A stretch of DNA of 64,000 nt from Bradyrhizobium sp. WBAH42 (GCF_024585265.1 NZ_CP036533.1:5713001-5777000); one strand, 5' to 3'; shown: positions 10,485-20,315, numbered from the stretch's first letter. The notes: generated by a model from the letters alone, not told the origin. Numbers and translations: made by a program.

Positions 10485-12124
10485 GGCAGCGCCCGCTCCA
10501 GCAGCGCGCGCACGTCGCCGCTCTCCAGCTCGACAGCGCCGTACATGCTAGCGTGATTGGCCGCAAGACGGGTGCTCGCGAACAATTCGGCATGGTGTGG
10601 CGACACGCCATTGAGCGCCGCAGCCGCAGCCAGCAGCGAAAGCTTCTCGACGGCAAGCCGCGCGACGCGCTCGCCGTCGGCGCGCCGGAAAGTCTTGCCG
10701 ATGAAGCTGACCGCCTCCCCCGCCCCGGTCAGGCCCTTGGTCTCGACCGCCAGCGCCTGAAGCACCGCCATCGCGGGCTCCGGCTCGCGCGAGAGCGCGC
10801 GGAGCACGTCGAGGCACATCACGTTGCCCGAACCTTCCCAGATCGCGTTGACCGGCGACTCGCGATAATGGCGCGCCAGAATGCCGTCCTCGACATAGCC
10901 GTTGCCGCCGAGGCACTCCATCGCCTCAAAAAGGAACGGCGGCGCGCTCTTGCAGGTCCAGTATTTGATCGCGGGCGTGAGCAGCCGCATATAGGCCGCT
11001 TCCGCCGCATCGTGCGGCGTGAGGTCGAAGGCGCGGCAGAGCCGCATCACCAGCGCCGTGCTCGCCTCCACATGCAGCGCCATGTCCGACAGCACGGCCT
11101 GCATCAAGGGCTGATCGGCCAGATGCTTCTGGAACACGCTGCGGTGGCGGGCGTGGTGCAGCGCATGCGCAAGCCCCGAGCGCATCAGGCCGACGGAGGC
11201 GATCGCGCAATCCTGTCGCGTCAGCTGCACCATCTGGATGATGGTGCGGATGCCCTTGCCCTCCTCGCCGACCCTTTCGGCGTAGGCGCCGACGAACTCG
11301 ACCTCGGACGAGGCATTGGAGCGGTTGCCAAGCTTGTCCTTCAGCCGCTGGAACTGGATGGCGTTGACCGAACCATCCGGCGCGAAGCGCGGCATGAAGA
11401 AACAGGTCAGCCCGCCCTCGGCCTGCGCCAGCACGAGGAACGCATCGCACATCGGCGCCGACATGAACCATTTGTGTCCGGTGATGCGATAGCCGTCCCC
11501 GTCGCGCACCGCGCGCGTCATGTTGGCGCGCACGTCCGTGCCGCCCTGCTTCTCGGTCATCCCCATGCCGAGCGTCATGCCGCGCTTGCCCCACCACGGT
11601 GCAAAGCCCGGGTCGTAGCTCTTCGTCGACAGCACGGGCATTACCCCCGCGAGCAAGTCGGGCTGCATCGCCAGGGCACCGACGGAAGCGCGCGTCATCG
11701 TGATCGGGCAGAGGTGGCCGGTTTCAACCTGGGCTGCCATGTAGAACTTTGCGGCGCGAATGACCTCGGCGCCAGCGCCCGCCGGCTTACCATCCGCGGT
11801 CCAGGTGGAATTGTGCACGCCGGCATGCGCACTGTGCGCCATCAGCTCGTGATAGGCGGGATGAAACTCGACCTGGTCGCGGCGGTTGCCCTTGGCATCG
11901 AAGCTGCGCAGCTTCGGCGTATTCTCGTTCGCCACGCGCCCGCGATCGGCCATCGCAGCCGAGCCCCAATGCCGGCCGAACTCGGAGAGCTCACGCTCCG
12001 CCGCCGCGCCGCCATTGGCCCTGACCGCCTCGACCAGCGGCCGGTCCACGGCGAAAAGATCAACGTCCTCGAATGGTGGCGACTGGTTGAAGACCTCGTG
12101 GGTGGCAAATGCGGGCTGGGTCAT
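10481..12124 (-). CDS. AidB-like acyl-CoA dehydrogenase
   Basis: A 547-residue flavoprotein; E. coli AidB is 541. The N-terminal domain typical of AidB (MTQPAFATHEVFNQSPPFED) precedes the acyl-CoA dehydrogenase core. The core shows FAD-binding MTEKQGGTDVRANMT, the conserved Arg region LMRSGLAHALHHARHR, the FLFEAMECLGGNGYVED block, and NAIWEGSGN with the catalytic-type Glu. AidB is linked to protection of DNA from alkylation and binds DNA through its C-terminal domain; paralogues may simply oxidise branched acyl-CoAs. Coupling to a CPBP protease by GTGA is unusual. The substrate is unproven. Confidence 0.9.
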   Translation of the reverse strand: MTQPAFATHEVFNQSPPFEDVDLFAVDRPLVEAVRANGGAAAERELSEFGRHWGSAAMADRGRVANENTPKLRSFDAKGNRRDQVEFHPAYHELMAHSAHAGVHNSTWTADGKPAGAGAEVIRAAKFYMAAQVETGHLCPITMTRASVGALAMQPDLLAGVMPVLSTKSYDPGFAPWWGKRGMTLGMGMTEKQGGTDVRANMTRAVRDGDGYRITGHKWFMSAPMCDAFLVLAQAEGGLTCFFMPRFAPDGSVNAIQFQRLKDKLGNRSNASSEVEFVGAYAERVGEEGKGIRTIIQMVQLTRQDCAIASVGLMRSGLAHALHHARHRSVFQKHLADQPLMQAVLSDMALHVEASTALVMRLCRAFDLTPHDAAEAAYMRLLTPAIKYWTCKSAPPFLFEAMECLGGNGYVEDGILARHYRESPVNAIWEGSGNVMCLDVLRALSREPEPAMAVLQALAVETKGLTGAGEAVSFIGKTFRRADGERVARLAVEKLSLLAAAAALNGVSPHHAELFASTRLAANHASMYGAVELESGDVRALLERALP

Positions 12125-12162
12125 TGTGCTTCCATCGAATCTATCTCGGCTCGGGCAGTGCC

Positions 12163-12276
12163 ACCTCTCCCGGCGGGAGAGGTCGCGCCGCAGGCGCGGG
12201 TGAGGGGTTACGGTCTACCGAGGGAGTTGATCCCCTCACCCGGCGCTTCGCGCCGACCTCTCCGCTTGGGAGAGGT
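12163..12276. repeat. Palindromic repeat, ACCTCTCCC...GGGAGAGGT family
   Basis: The left half ACCTCTCCCGGCGGGAGAGG is itself a hairpin, followed by CGCGCCGCAGGCGCG. The right half mirrors this with CTCACCCGGCGCTTCGCGCC and ACCTCTCCGCTTGGGAGAGG. The element therefore folds as a cruciform of nested hairpins. It lies 36 bases beyond the dipeptidase stop (minus strand) and upstream of the acyl-CoA dehydrogenase start. It is one of several repeat families in this window that sit near gene ends. Confidence 0.8.
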
Positions 12277-12312
12277 AACCCGACTCGCGGCTGCATCCGC
12301 TTCAATCAAACT

Positions 12313-13086
12313 CTACCTTCTTCGCGGCTCGATCGGGAAATCATAGGCCGCCCCGCCCGCCCCCGGCAGGGAAAAATGCCACCACTCCTTCGAATAGTTC
12401 ACAAAGCCTTGCCTTGCCATCGCAGCCACCAGCCGCTTGCGCCAGGTACGCTGCTCCGCATTGATCGAGGTTGCGGCGGTATGCCCCTTCGCGTCGGTAC
12501 AGTCGTAGCCTGTGCCCATGTCGACGCTGCCCTCCGGCGCCCGCGCCTCGACCGGCGCGGTGCAATCGGCATAGGCCTTTGCTGGATCAAACTTGGCGGA
12601 ATTGTCCGCCTTGAGATCGACCAGCGTGAGATCGAGCGCCGCACCGGTCGAATGCTGGGAGCGGCTCGCAATGTAGCCGAGACGGAACAGCTCGGTCTTC
12701 GGGATCTTCGGGTTGTAGCGCCGCTCCGCAGCGGTCTCGTGGCCGTTCTGCGACCACTTCACCATGTCGAGCGAGGCCCGCGCCGGCCGGTAGCAGTCGA
12801 ACATCTTGAGCGAGAGATTTTGCGCCGACAGTTCCTGCTGCACCGCCTTCAACCGCACCCCCACCTCGCGCTTCACCACGCATTCGCCGGCATTGTAGCC
12901 GGCGAGCGGACGCCCGACGAAATTGTTCGACGTGGCGTAGCGGATGTCCTGGATGATGCTGGGATCGATGTCGCGCAGAAAGACGAAGTCGCCGGGCAAG
13001 GTCTGCGCCCGCACGGGGGCGAGAAACGATAGTGTGAGCAGCGCGACAAGCGCTGCGCGCGCCGCGGTTCCGGTCCTCGCGATCAT
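12313..13086 (-). CDS. Exported M15D family D-Ala-D-Ala dipeptidase (VanX/DdpX-like)
   Basis: A 257-residue zinc dipeptidase with an N-terminal signal (ARAALVALLTLSFLAPVRAQ). The M15 zinc site is visible: SQHSTGAALDLT supplies His and Asp in the SxHxxGxAxD pattern, and SKEWWHF supplies Glu and the third zinc His. MFDCYRPARA matches the Arg-containing YRP loop of VanX. The reaction is hydrolysis of D-Ala-D-Ala; in Gram-negatives this usually means periplasmic recycling of peptidoglycan dipeptide rather than vancomycin resistance. The ATG overlaps the TGA of the upstream caspase-fold gene (ATGA), so the two exported hydrolases are made together. Confidence 0.9.
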   Translation of the reverse strand: MIARTGTAARAALVALLTLSFLAPVRAQTLPGDFVFLRDIDPSIIQDIRYATSNNFVGRPLAGYNAGECVVKREVGVRLKAVQQELSAQNLSLKMFDCYRPARASLDMVKWSQNGHETAAERRYNPKIPKTELFRLGYIASRSQHSTGAALDLTLVDLKADNSAKFDPAKAYADCTAPVEARAPEGSVDMGTGYDCTDAKGHTAATSINAEQRTWRKRLVAAMARQGFVNYSKEWWHFSLPGAGGAAYDFPIEPRRR

Positions 13087-14492
13087 TGCACCGGATCCGA
13101 GCTGACCAGAAGCTTCGTGATGGCGGTGTCCGTATATTTGTTGCCGGCCCAGACGTCGTCGATGATGAATTGCATCCAATAGGCTGCGATCGGCGTCCGC
13201 AATGTCAGCAATTGCGCCGACAGCTCATCGTTGAGGATGAATATCCGCGACTCGCCGCCCGAGAACAGCACGCGGAGCTGGCGGACCCTGTTGTTCTTGG
13301 CGAAGATGTCGGGGCTTTTCTGGTAGCCGTTCTGCACGTGGATCGACTTGACCCGCCGCACGGCTTCGAACTCGATGGTGATCCATTCGCCGATGCCGTT
13401 GCCCGAGGCGCCCTCGACCCAGGCCGTCCCTGTCGAGGCGTCGAACAAATTCGCTGCGCCGTATGAATTGCCGAATTGCGGCTTCAGCATCGAGCTGACG
13501 CAATAAGTCTCGAAGCCGCTGCGGGCGCAGCTTTCGCCTGCCGCGGAGGGACGCGGCGGACGTATGGTGGCGCGCTCCGCGACCGCAGGCTTTGCCGGCG
13601 GCTTCACCAGCATGCCCGCCACTTTCGGCGCCCCGTTCGACGCTCCCGCATTCCAGAGAAAGATGCGCCCGCCGAGCGTCTGGTCGTAATAGGCGGGCGT
13701 CTGCTCGTGCGGTGCCGGCTGTCCTCCGGCATCCGTCGCGGTCAGGGCCAGCGCCGCCACGCGCTCGCGCACCTCGACCGCGAGATCGCCGAGATGCAGC
13801 TCGGGCCGCTTGAGCTGCTCGACGAAGATCCGCGTGAACACCGAGTTGTGCGCCGTATCGTTGCTGCTGAGCTGGTCGAGCGCGGTCTGGCCGATGCCTG
13901 CGGAATAAAGCGTGAAGATCCCGCGCGCGGGCCGGGCGTCAGCGAGCCCGCGCGTGTTCCCGATCGAACGCCCCGCGGCGCGCGGAAACGGATTGTCACG
14001 GCAGGCATCGATGACGACGAAGGCGACCCGCACCGCCTTGGCCTGAAGCTCCGCAATCACGTCGGGCTCGGCGATCGAGGCGCCGCGCACCCGTGCTTCG
14101 GCGCCCTCATTGACAGTGGGAACGTCGCTCGGCACGAGGTAGTTCACCCCCGCGATCGCAACGCCATGTCCGGCATAGAACACGGCGGCGGTATCGCCCG
14201 GCTCGAGCCGCGCCGTGAAGTCCGCGAGCCGGTCGATCATGCCCTGGCGGCCGAGATTGGTCCCGAGCACGATGTCGAACCCCAGCGACCTCAGCGCGTC
14301 GGCCACGGTCGTCGCGTCATTGCCGGCCTTCTTCAATTGCCGGTCGGCCGGCAGGTTCGGATAGAGATCGTTGCCGATCACGAGTGCGACGCGTTTTTCG
14401 GCCCAAGCCGGTGTCGCGAGGCCTGCCATGCACGCGGTCGCGAGCGCAGCAACATTGCGCGCCAGTCGATTAAAATACCGCATGCTCGTCAT
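13083..14492 (-). CDS. Exported caspase-fold protease with C-terminal NADase-type glycan-binding (discoidin-like) domain
   Basis: A 469-residue secreted protein with a signal peptide ending near residue 31 (CMAGLATPAWA). The caspase p20 domain starts KRVALVIGNDLYPNLP. The catalytic dyad is His109 in FYAGHGV and Cys164 in VIDACRDNPF, and TLYSAGIGQTALD forms the substrate loop. After a Pro-rich linker (about residues 290-325), a Cys-bearing jellyroll domain with GAANLFDASTGTAW and GIGEWITIEF resembles the glycan-binding domain found beside NADases. Bacterial caspase homologues cleave after Arg or Lys. Export and the glycan-binding tail point to an envelope or extracellular target, which is inference. 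It is coupled to a D-Ala-D-Ala dipeptidase gene. Confidence 0.88.
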   Translation of the reverse strand: MTSMRYFNRLARNVAALATACMAGLATPAWAEKRVALVIGNDLYPNLPADRQLKKAGNDATTVADALRSLGFDIVLGTNLGRQGMIDRLADFTARLEPGDTAAVFYAGHGVAIAGVNYLVPSDVPTVNEGAEARVRGASIAEPDVIAELQAKAVRVAFVVIDACRDNPFPRAAGRSIGNTRGLADARPARGIFTLYSAGIGQTALDQLSSNDTAHNSVFTRIFVEQLKRPELHLGDLAVEVRERVAALALTATDAGGQPAPHEQTPAYYDQTLGGRIFLWNAGASNGAPKVAGMLVKPPAKPAVAERATIRPPRPSAAGESCARSGFETYCVSSMLKPQFGNSYGAANLFDASTGTAWVEGASGNGIGEWITIEFEAVRRVKSIHVQNGYQKSPDIFAKNNRVRQLRVLFSGGESRIFILNDELSAQLLTLRTPIAAYWMQFIIDDVWAGNKYTDTAITKLLVSSDPVQ

Positions 14493-14656
14493 GATCCAGC
14501 CCGTGACGCAACGAACGGCACGAGTCTAGCGCAAAGCGGCTGCCCCGAACACAGGCGGGGCGGCGCCCGTCCCGGCGGCAAAGCGCCGTGGATAAGTCCG
14601 GCGGCGGGATTTGAAGCTTGCTCCCCCCGCCGTCCGCCCCTATAGCTCTGCTTTTA

Positions 14657-15604
14657 ATGACATCGAAATCGACCTTCGTCCTCGGCCACCGGCATTTGCT
14701 GGGCATCGAGGGCCTTTCCGCGGCCGACATCAGCGGCCTCCTCGACCTGTCCGAAGAATACGTCGAGCTCAACCGCCAGGTTGACAAGAAGCGCACCGTC
14801 CTGCGCGGACGGACGCAGGTGAACCTCTTCTTCGAGGCCTCCACCCGGACCCAATCCTCGTTCGAGCTCGCCGGCAAGCGGCTGGGTGCCGACGTCATGA
14901 ACATGTCGGTCGCCTCCTCGTCCATCAAGAAGGGCGAGACGCTGATCGACACCGCGATGACGCTCAATGCGATGCACCCGGACATCCTGGTGATGCGCCA
15001 TCACGCCTCCGGCGCGGTGGAGCTGCTGGCGCGCAAGGTCGACGGTTCCGTGATCAATGCCGGCGACGGCGCGCATGAGCATCCGACCCAGGCACTGCTC
15101 GACGCACTCACCATCCGGCGCAACAAGGGCCAGATCGAGGGCCTCGTGGTCGCGATCTGCGGCGACGTGCTGCATTCGCGCGTCGCCCGCTCCAACATCA
15201 TCCTGCTCAACACGATGGGCGCGCGCGTTCGCGTCGTCGGTCCGTCCACGCTCTTGCCGCCCGGCATCGAACGGATGGGCGTCGAGGTCGCGCGCGACAT
15301 GCGCGAGGGTCTCAACGGCGCCGACATCGTCATGATGCTGCGGCTGCAGCGCGAGCGCATGAACGGCTCCTTCGTGCCGTCGTCGAGCGAATACTTCCAC
15401 TATTTCGGGCTCGACCAGAAGAAGCTCGCCTACGCCAAGCCGGACGCGCTCGTGATGCATCCCGGCCCCATGAACCGCGGCGTCGAAATCGACACCGCGG
15501 TCGCCGACGGTGCGCAATCCCTGATCCGCGAGCAGGTGGAGATGGGCGTCGCCGTGCGCATGGCGGTGCTGGAAGCGCTCGCCCGTAACCTGCCGAACGC
15601 GTGA
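14657..15604 (+). CDS. pyrB: Aspartate carbamoyltransferase catalytic subunit
   Basis: A 315-residue enzyme that makes carbamoyl-aspartate in pyrimidine synthesis. The carbamoyl-phosphate signature is [20 protein letters not shown]. Other family blocks are [17 protein letters not shown], the [14 protein letters not shown] domain and [13 protein letters not shown]. The start [16 protein letters not shown] is used rather than an in-frame upstream codon because it matches the family N terminus. The stop overlaps the start of the dihydroorotase-like gene, fitting the ATCase/DHOase-like complex known from Pseudomonas and relatives. No regulatory-chain gene (pyrI) is near. Confidence 0.96.
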   Translation: MTSKSTFVLGHRHLLGIEGLSAADISGLLDLSEEYVELNRQVDKKRTVLRGRTQVNLFFEASTRTQSSFELAGKRLGADVMNMSVASSSIKKGETLIDTAMTLNAMHPDILVMRHHASGAVELLARKVDGSVINAGDGAHEHPTQALLDALTIRRNKGQIEGLVVAICGDVLHSRVARSNIILLNTMGARVRVVGPSTLLPPGIERMGVEVARDMREGLNGADIVMMLRLQRERMNGSFVPSSSEYFHYFGLDQKKLAYAKPDALVMHPGPMNRGVEIDTAVADGAQSLIREQVEMGVAVRMAVLEALARNLPNA

Positions 15605-16911
15605 TGCCGATGTTGACCGATCGCCGCCCCATCCTGCTCGCCAATGCCCGCGTCGTCGATCCCTCCAGGGATTTCGACGGGGTCGGCGACGTCCTGATCG
15701 CCGACGGCACCATCCGCGAGACCCGCCGCGGCATTGGCGCTGCCGGCGTCCCCGAGGGCACCGACATCGTCAACTGCGCCGGGAAGATCGTCGCACCCGG
15801 CCTGATCGACATGCGCGCCTTTGTCGGCGAGCCCGGCTTCAGCCACCGCGAGACCTTCGCCTCGGCGAGCCAGGCGGCCGCAACCGGCGGCATCACCACC
15901 ATCATCTGCCAGCCCGACACCTCGCCGGTGATCGACAATTCGGCGACGGTCGATTTCGTGATGCGCCGCGCCCGCGACACCGCGATCGTCAACATCCAGC
16001 CGATGGCCGCCCTCACCAAGGGCATGCACGGCCAGGAGATGACCGAGTTCGGCCTGCTCAAGGCCGCGGGCGCCGTCGCCTTCAGCGATGGCGCCAGAAG
16101 CGTGATCAATGCGCAGGTGATGCGCCGCGCGCTGACCTATGCGCGCGATTTCGACGCGCTGATCGTGCATTACACCGAGGACCCCGATCTGGTCGGCGAG
16201 GGCGTCATGAACGAGGGCGAGTTCGCCTCGCGGCTCGGCCTGATGGGCATCCCGAATGCCGCCGAAGCCGTGATGCTGGAGCGCGATCTGCGCCTCGTCG
16301 CCCTCACGGGCGGCCGCTATCACGCGGCGTCGCTGACCTGCATCGATTCCCTCGACATCCTCCAGCGCGCCCGCGATGCCGGGCTCGCCGTCAGCGCTTC
16401 GGTCTCGATCAACCATCTGGCACTGAACGAGAACGACATCGGTCCTTACCGTTCGTTCCTGAAGCTGTCGCCGCCGCTGCGCACCGAGGACGACCGCCGC
16501 GCCCTGGTGGCGGCGATCGGCTCCGGCCTGCTCGACGTCATCATGTCCGACCACAATCCGCAGGACGTCGAGGGCAAGCGCCTGCCGTTCGCGGAAGCCG
16601 CCCCCGGCGCCATCGGGCTCGAGACCATGCTGCCGGCCGGCCTGCGGCTGGTGCATAATGGCGAGATCGAGCTGAAGACGCTGATCCGCGCGATGTCGAC
16701 CCGCCCCGCCGAGCTGCTCGGGCTGTCGGGCGGAACCCTGCGCGCCGGCAGCCCGGCCGACGTCATCGTGATCGACCCCGACGTGCCATGGGTGGTCGAT
16801 CCCGCCGACCTCAAGTCGCCCTGCAAGAACACCCCGTTCGACGAGGCCCGCTTTACAGGCCGGGTGGTGCGCACCATTGTCGGCGGACGAACGGTGTATG
16901 AGCATGTCTGA
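15604..16911 (+). CDS. Dihydroorotase-like protein with degraded metal site (probable non-catalytic PyrC'/PyrX partner of ATCase)
   Basis: A 435-residue amidohydrolase-fold protein that aligns along its length with class I dihydroorotase. Key residues are changed. The metal HxH motif after PGLID reads MRAFVGEPG. The HCED-type motif reads HYTED. The HxxH motif reads RYHAASLT, losing the second His. The final DHAPH motif reads SDHNPQ. The binuclear zinc site therefore cannot form normally. Degenerate dihydroorotases beside pyrB are known in Pseudomonas (pyrC'), where they are structural subunits needed for ATCase assembly. A catalytic pyrC must lie elsewhere. The ATG overlaps the pyrB stop; a GTG three bases earlier is also possible. 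Confidence 0.85.
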   Translation: MPMLTDRRPILLANARVVDPSRDFDGVGDVLIADGTIRETRRGIGAAGVPEGTDIVNCAGKIVAPGLIDMRAFVGEPGFSHRETFASASQAAATGGITTIICQPDTSPVIDNSATVDFVMRRARDTAIVNIQPMAALTKGMHGQEMTEFGLLKAAGAVAFSDGARSVINAQVMRRALTYARDFDALIVHYTEDPDLVGEGVMNEGEFASRLGLMGIPNAAEAVMLERDLRLVALTGGRYHAASLTCIDSLDILQRARDAGLAVSASVSINHLALNENDIGPYRSFLKLSPPLRTEDDRRALVAAIGSGLLDVIMSDHNPQDVEGKRLPFAEAAPGAIGLETMLPAGLRLVHNGEIELKTLIRAMSTRPAELLGLSGGTLRAGSPADVIVIDPDVPWVVDPADLKSPCKNTPFDEARFTGRVVRTIVGGRTVYEHV

Positions 16912-16955
16912 GCAGCGGATTCGTTCGACGTGGATGGGCCTTTGGAGATACCGCC

Positions 16956-17552
16956 ATGGCGCTTGAACCGTTTCTGCCGGTGGCTTTCGTCATCGGCTAT
17001 CTCCTCGGCTCGATTCCATTCGGGCTGATCCTGACCAGGCTCGCGGGCACCCAGGACATCCGCTCGATCGGCTCCGGCAGCATCGGCGCCACCAATGTGC
17101 TGCGCACCGGACGCAAGAGCCTTGCCGCGGGCACCCTGCTGTTCGACGCGCTCAAGGGCACCGCGGCGGTGGTGATCGCCGGCTACATCGCAGGCCCCAA
17201 TGCCGCGATGGTGGCGGGGCTCGGCGCGTTCCTCGGCCATCTCTTCCCGGTCTGGCTCAAGTTCAAAGGCGGCAAGGGCGTGGCGGTCTATATCGGCATC
17301 CTGCTCGGGCTGTTCTGGCCGGGCGCCGTCGTGTTCTGCCTGCTCTGGCTGGCGACCGCCTTCACCACCCGCTATTCCTCGCTGTCGGCGCTGGTGGCGG
17401 CATTCATCACGCCGATATTCCTGTGGTGGTTCGGTCACCTCGCATTGTCGGCGCTGGCAGCGGTGCTGACGCTGCTGTTGTTCTACGCGCATCGCGAGAA
17501 CATCAAGCGGTTGCAAGCAGGCAAGGAAAGCCGGATCGGCGAGAAGGCCTAG
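16956..17552 (+). CDS. plsY: Glycerol-3-phosphate acyltransferase PlsY
   Basis: A 198-residue inner-membrane enzyme that transfers acyl from acyl-phosphate to glycerol-3-phosphate, the first step of phospholipid synthesis. The three PlsY motifs are visible: [12 protein letters not shown] with [13 protein letters not shown] (motif 1), [20 protein letters not shown] (motif 2, glycerol phosphate site), and the [13 protein letters not shown] segment with downstream [10 protein letters not shown] (motif 3). It follows the dihydroorotase-like gene by 44 bases on the same strand and precedes dprA in the usual alphaproteobacterial order, although two other genes now intervene. Its TAG stop is the first part of a dispersed repeat. 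Confidence 0.95.
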   Translation: MALEPFLPVAFVIGYLLGSIPFGLILTRLAGTQDIRSIGSGSIGATNVLRTGRKSLAAGTLLFDALKGTAAVVIAGYIAGPNAAMVAGLGAFLGHLFPVWLKFKGGKGVAVYIGILLGLFWPGAVVFCLLWLATAFTTRYSSLSALVAAFITPIFLWWFGHLALSALAAVLTLLLFYAHRENIKRLQAGKESRIGEKA

Positions 17553-17608
17553 AGCGTTTTCGAGCGAAGTGGATGCCGGTTCGCGTCAAGAGAACGCGTC
17601 AAACGAGA
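17550..17608. repeat. Dispersed TAGAGCGTTTTCGAGCGAAG repeat unit
   Basis: The segment starts on the plsY stop codon. It contains GAGCGTTTTCGAGCGAAGTG, then GATGCCGGTTCGCGTCAAGA, then GAACGCGTC. GCGTTTTC and GAGAACGC form imperfect inverted arms. From memory, near-identical units occur many times in Bradyrhizobium and Rhodopseudomonas chromosomes downstream of genes; no second copy was found in this window. The role is unknown. Confidence 0.6.
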
Positions 17609-17764
17609 ATCTGAAGCCGGAAAAAGTACGGATACCGCCGCACCTCTTCCGCATTATATGCGAAATCCTGTTCGCAATTGTCCTGCGAGTCACGGCAGGC
17701 TGTAGCGAACGGGTTCCATGCCTGTCATCCTGACACGGGAAACGGCATTAGGCGGTTGCTCAGA

Positions 17765-18964
17765 ATGAGCGAGAAGATTGTCGGCGCGAATGACGGGATC
17801 GGTTCGCTCGGTGCTTCCGGCACTGCGGCAAGCCGGCTGCTCTCGGCGACCAATATCTGGTCCGACGCGCCCACTCCTGTCCCTACTTCACGGCCAGCGC
17901 CGCAGCCGGAGATCGCCGTTGAACCCCACGCTCCGCTCGACATCGTCGTCACCCAGGCTGCACCGGTCGCGCCCGCGCAGGCGCGTTCCGACCTATGGCC
18001 GCCGCGAAAACTCTCGCTGGCGCTGCAGGGCGGCGGCACCTTTGCCGCCTTCACCTGGGGCGTGCTGGAGCGGCTGCTGGAAGAGACTGATATCGAGATC
18101 GACACCATCAGCGGCGCCAGCGCCGGCGCGATCAACGCGCTGCTGCTTGCTTGCGGCCTGGCCGAAGGCGGCCGCGAAGGCGCGAGGTCGCGACTGAGCC
18201 GGTTCTGGGTCCGGCTGATGCACGAGGCCTCGTTCCGCTCGCTGATGCTGATCGGCGGCTTTTCGCCGGCGGGAAGCTCGGTCGCATTTGGCCCGACCCT
18301 GCGCTCCGGCCAGTTCGATCCGTTCGATCTCGATCCGCTGCGGCAGGCGGTCTCCCGCGACATCAACTTTTCCGTCCTGCGCGACGCCCGCTGCCCGAAG
18401 CTGCTGATCGCGGCGACGCGGATCCGCGACGGGCAGCAGCAGATTTTCGGCAACGAGGCCATCACCGCCGACGTCGCGCTGGCCTCGACCTGCCCGCCGC
18501 TGGTCCATTGTGCGGTCGAGATCGACGGCGAAGCCTATTGGGACGGCGGCTTTGGCGGCAATCCGCCGCTGCTGCGGCTGGTGCAGGACACGGCGGCAAC
18601 GGATCTGCTGCTGGTCCAGGTCACGCCGACGCGCGACAGCTACGTGCCGATCACGCTCGCCGCGATCGACCGCCGGCTCGACCAGATCGCGGCCAACGCC
18701 GCGCTCAACGCCGAGATTGCCGCGATCGAATGGACGAAAGCCCACGCCGCGCCGTCGCTGCGGCTCTCCAGGATCGCGGCGGAAGACTCCGTTGACGGCC
18801 TGGCGCAACGCTCATCCACCGATCTCGGCCGCGGCTTCATTCGCCTCTTGCATCGAAGCGGCCGCGAAGCCGCCGAGCGCTGGCTCGGGCAAGGTGCAAG
18901 AGCCGGCGCAGCGCCCTCAGCGCCCGCTCAGCCCCCTGCTCGTTCCGAACCCGCGCTAGCCTGA
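17765..18964 (+). CDS. Patatin-like phospholipase
   Basis: A 399-residue predicted lipid acyl hydrolase. After a Pro/Ala-rich N-terminal region of about 80 residues with no predicted fold, the patatin core begins KLSLALQGGGTFAAF (oxyanion hole). It continues through DTISGASAGAINALLL (GxSxG nucleophile Ser) and AYWDGGFGGNPPL (catalytic Asp in DGG). Bacterial patatins act on phospholipids or storage-lipid surfaces, including polyhydroxybutyrate-linked roles in rhizobia. There is no signal peptide, so it is probably cytosolic. The start MSEKIVGANDG is chosen over an upstream TTG. It overlaps the amidase gene tail-to-tail by nine bases and lies between plsY and dprA. Confidence 0.9.
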   Translation: MSEKIVGANDGIGSLGASGTAASRLLSATNIWSDAPTPVPTSRPAPQPEIAVEPHAPLDIVVTQAAPVAPAQARSDLWPPRKLSLALQGGGTFAAFTWGVLERLLEETDIEIDTISGASAGAINALLLACGLAEGGREGARSRLSRFWVRLMHEASFRSLMLIGGFSPAGSSVAFGPTLRSGQFDPFDLDPLRQAVSRDINFSVLRDARCPKLLIAATRIRDGQQQIFGNEAITADVALASTCPPLVHCAVEIDGEAYWDGGFGGNPPLLRLVQDTAATDLLLVQVTPTRDSYVPITLAAIDRRLDQIAANAALNAEIAAIEWTKAHAAPSLRLSRIAAEDSVDGLAQRSSTDLGRGFIRLLHRSGREAAERWLGQGARAGAAPSAPAQPPARSEPALA

Positions 18965-20200
18965 TTTCGCCAACGCGTCCTCCAGGAACCAGGCAGATGT
19001 CAACGCGACAGGATCATTGCCGAACCGCGCGATCACCTGCACGCCAACAGGCAGGCCGCCAACCTTCAGCACCGGCACATTGACGCAAGGATTGCCCATC
19101 AGCGTCCACAGCCGGTTGTAACGGGGCGAGCCGGTCGAGGCGAGTTCCTTGGCCGGCGCTGTCCCCGGCGCCGAATAGGTCAGCAGCACGTCGAACCCTT
19201 CGAACAGCTCGCTGAGCTCGCGACGGCCACGGCGGGCGATGCGGCGCGCATCGTCGTATTCCTTCGGTGTCAGTCCGACCGTCTCATCGAGGCTGGCGCG
19301 CAGCAGCGGCGCGATCTCGTCGTGACGCTCGGAAAACTCCCAGGCCAGCGCGCGATGCGCCTCGAAGTTCTGGATGACGGGGTGGATGCGCCAGGCTTCC
19401 TTGACCGCCTCGGGCAGATCGATGGTCTGCACCCGGGCGCCGGCCTTCTCGGCCGCCTTGATCGCAGCCTGCAAGCCCTCCTCTGCCGCCGGCTCCACGG
19501 CTTCGGCAAACTCCTGCCTGACCACGCCGATGCGCGGTGCCTTGGCTGGACCGATGCCGTCGAATTCAGTGCGGCCGGTGATCGCCAGCAATCCGCGCGC
19601 GAGATCTTCCGCGCGGCTGCCGAACAGGCCGACCGTGTCGAGTGCCCACGAATAACACTTCACGCCGATCGTCGGCAGCATCCGGAACGACGGTTTGATC
19701 GCGGCAGCGCCGCAATAGGCCGCCGGCCGGATCACCGAGCCGCCGGTCTGGGTGCCCAGCGCCAGCGGGATCATGCCGGCGCCGACGGCCGCCGCCGAAC
19801 CCGAGGACGAGCCGCCGGGCGTGTGGCCGGGATTGTGCGGATTGAGCGTCGGGGTCGGATCGCTCGAGGCGAACGCAGTCGTGGTGGTCTTGCCGATGAT
19901 GGTGGCCCCGGCCCGCTTCAGCATCATCACGACCGGTGCATCAGCGCGCGGCTGCCAGCCGCGATAGATCTCCGAGCCCATCTCGGTCGGCATATCGGCG
20001 GTGTCGATGATGTCCTTGATCCCGACCGCGATGCCACGCAGCGGGCCCGAGGCTTGCGCCCTCGCGGATTTGTCATGGCGGACGAAGGCGCGGACGTCCT
20101 TCTCCCTGGCTTCGATCGCCGCATGCGACTGGGCGATGGCGTCATCGGGCGAAAGCTCCCCCGCTTCGATGCGGCGCTGGAGGTCGGCAAGTGAGAGCAT
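18956..20200 (-). CDS. Amidase signature family protein
   Basis: A 414-residue amidase. The Lys of the Ser-cis-Ser-Lys triad lies in [18 protein letters not shown], the Gly/Ser-rich loop is [17 protein letters not shown], and the nucleophile region is [15 protein letters not shown]. It is shorter than GatA (491 here) and lacks the GatA-specific C terminus, so it is a free-standing amide hydrolase such as an aryl-acylamidase or a mandelamide-type enzyme. The substrate cannot be read. It is transcribed towards the patatin gene and away from dprA, whose start is 116 bases off, so a divergent promoter is expected in 20201-20315. Confidence 0.88.
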   Translation of the reverse strand: MLSLADLQRRIEAGELSPDDAIAQSHAAIEAREKDVRAFVRHDKSARAQASGPLRGIAVGIKDIIDTADMPTEMGSEIYRGWQPRADAPVVMMLKRAGATIIGKTTTTAFASSDPTPTLNPHNPGHTPGGSSSGSAAAVGAGMIPLALGTQTGGSVIRPAAYCGAAAIKPSFRMLPTIGVKCYSWALDTVGLFGSRAEDLARGLLAITGRTEFDGIGPAKAPRIGVVRQEFAEAVEPAAEEGLQAAIKAAEKAGARVQTIDLPEAVKEAWRIHPVIQNFEAHRALAWEFSERHDEIAPLLRASLDETVGLTPKEYDDARRIARRGRRELSELFEGFDVLLTYSAPGTAPAKELASTGSPRYNRLWTLMGNPCVNVPVLKVGGLPVGVQVIARFGNDPVALTSAWFLEDALAKSG

Positions 20201-20315
20201 GGCAACATCCTTCTTATTGCGACCGCTTTTAGCATCGCAGCGAGGTCGTGCAAGCGCACGTCACTGTTGCGCAACGCCCTCAGGTTGTTCCATGCTGTCC
20301 CTACAAGGAGACGCC

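Noticed and set aside
10553..12346. A 597-codon plus-strand frame opposite the AidB-like gene
   Set aside because: Antisense to a gene with all acyl-CoA dehydrogenase motifs; the frame is Arg/His/Gly-rich without a fold.
12313..13086. Vancomycin resistance role for the VanX-like protein
   Set aside because: No VanA- or VanH-type partners are present, and Gram-negatives do not need this resistance. A D-Ala-D-Ala recycling role is more likely.
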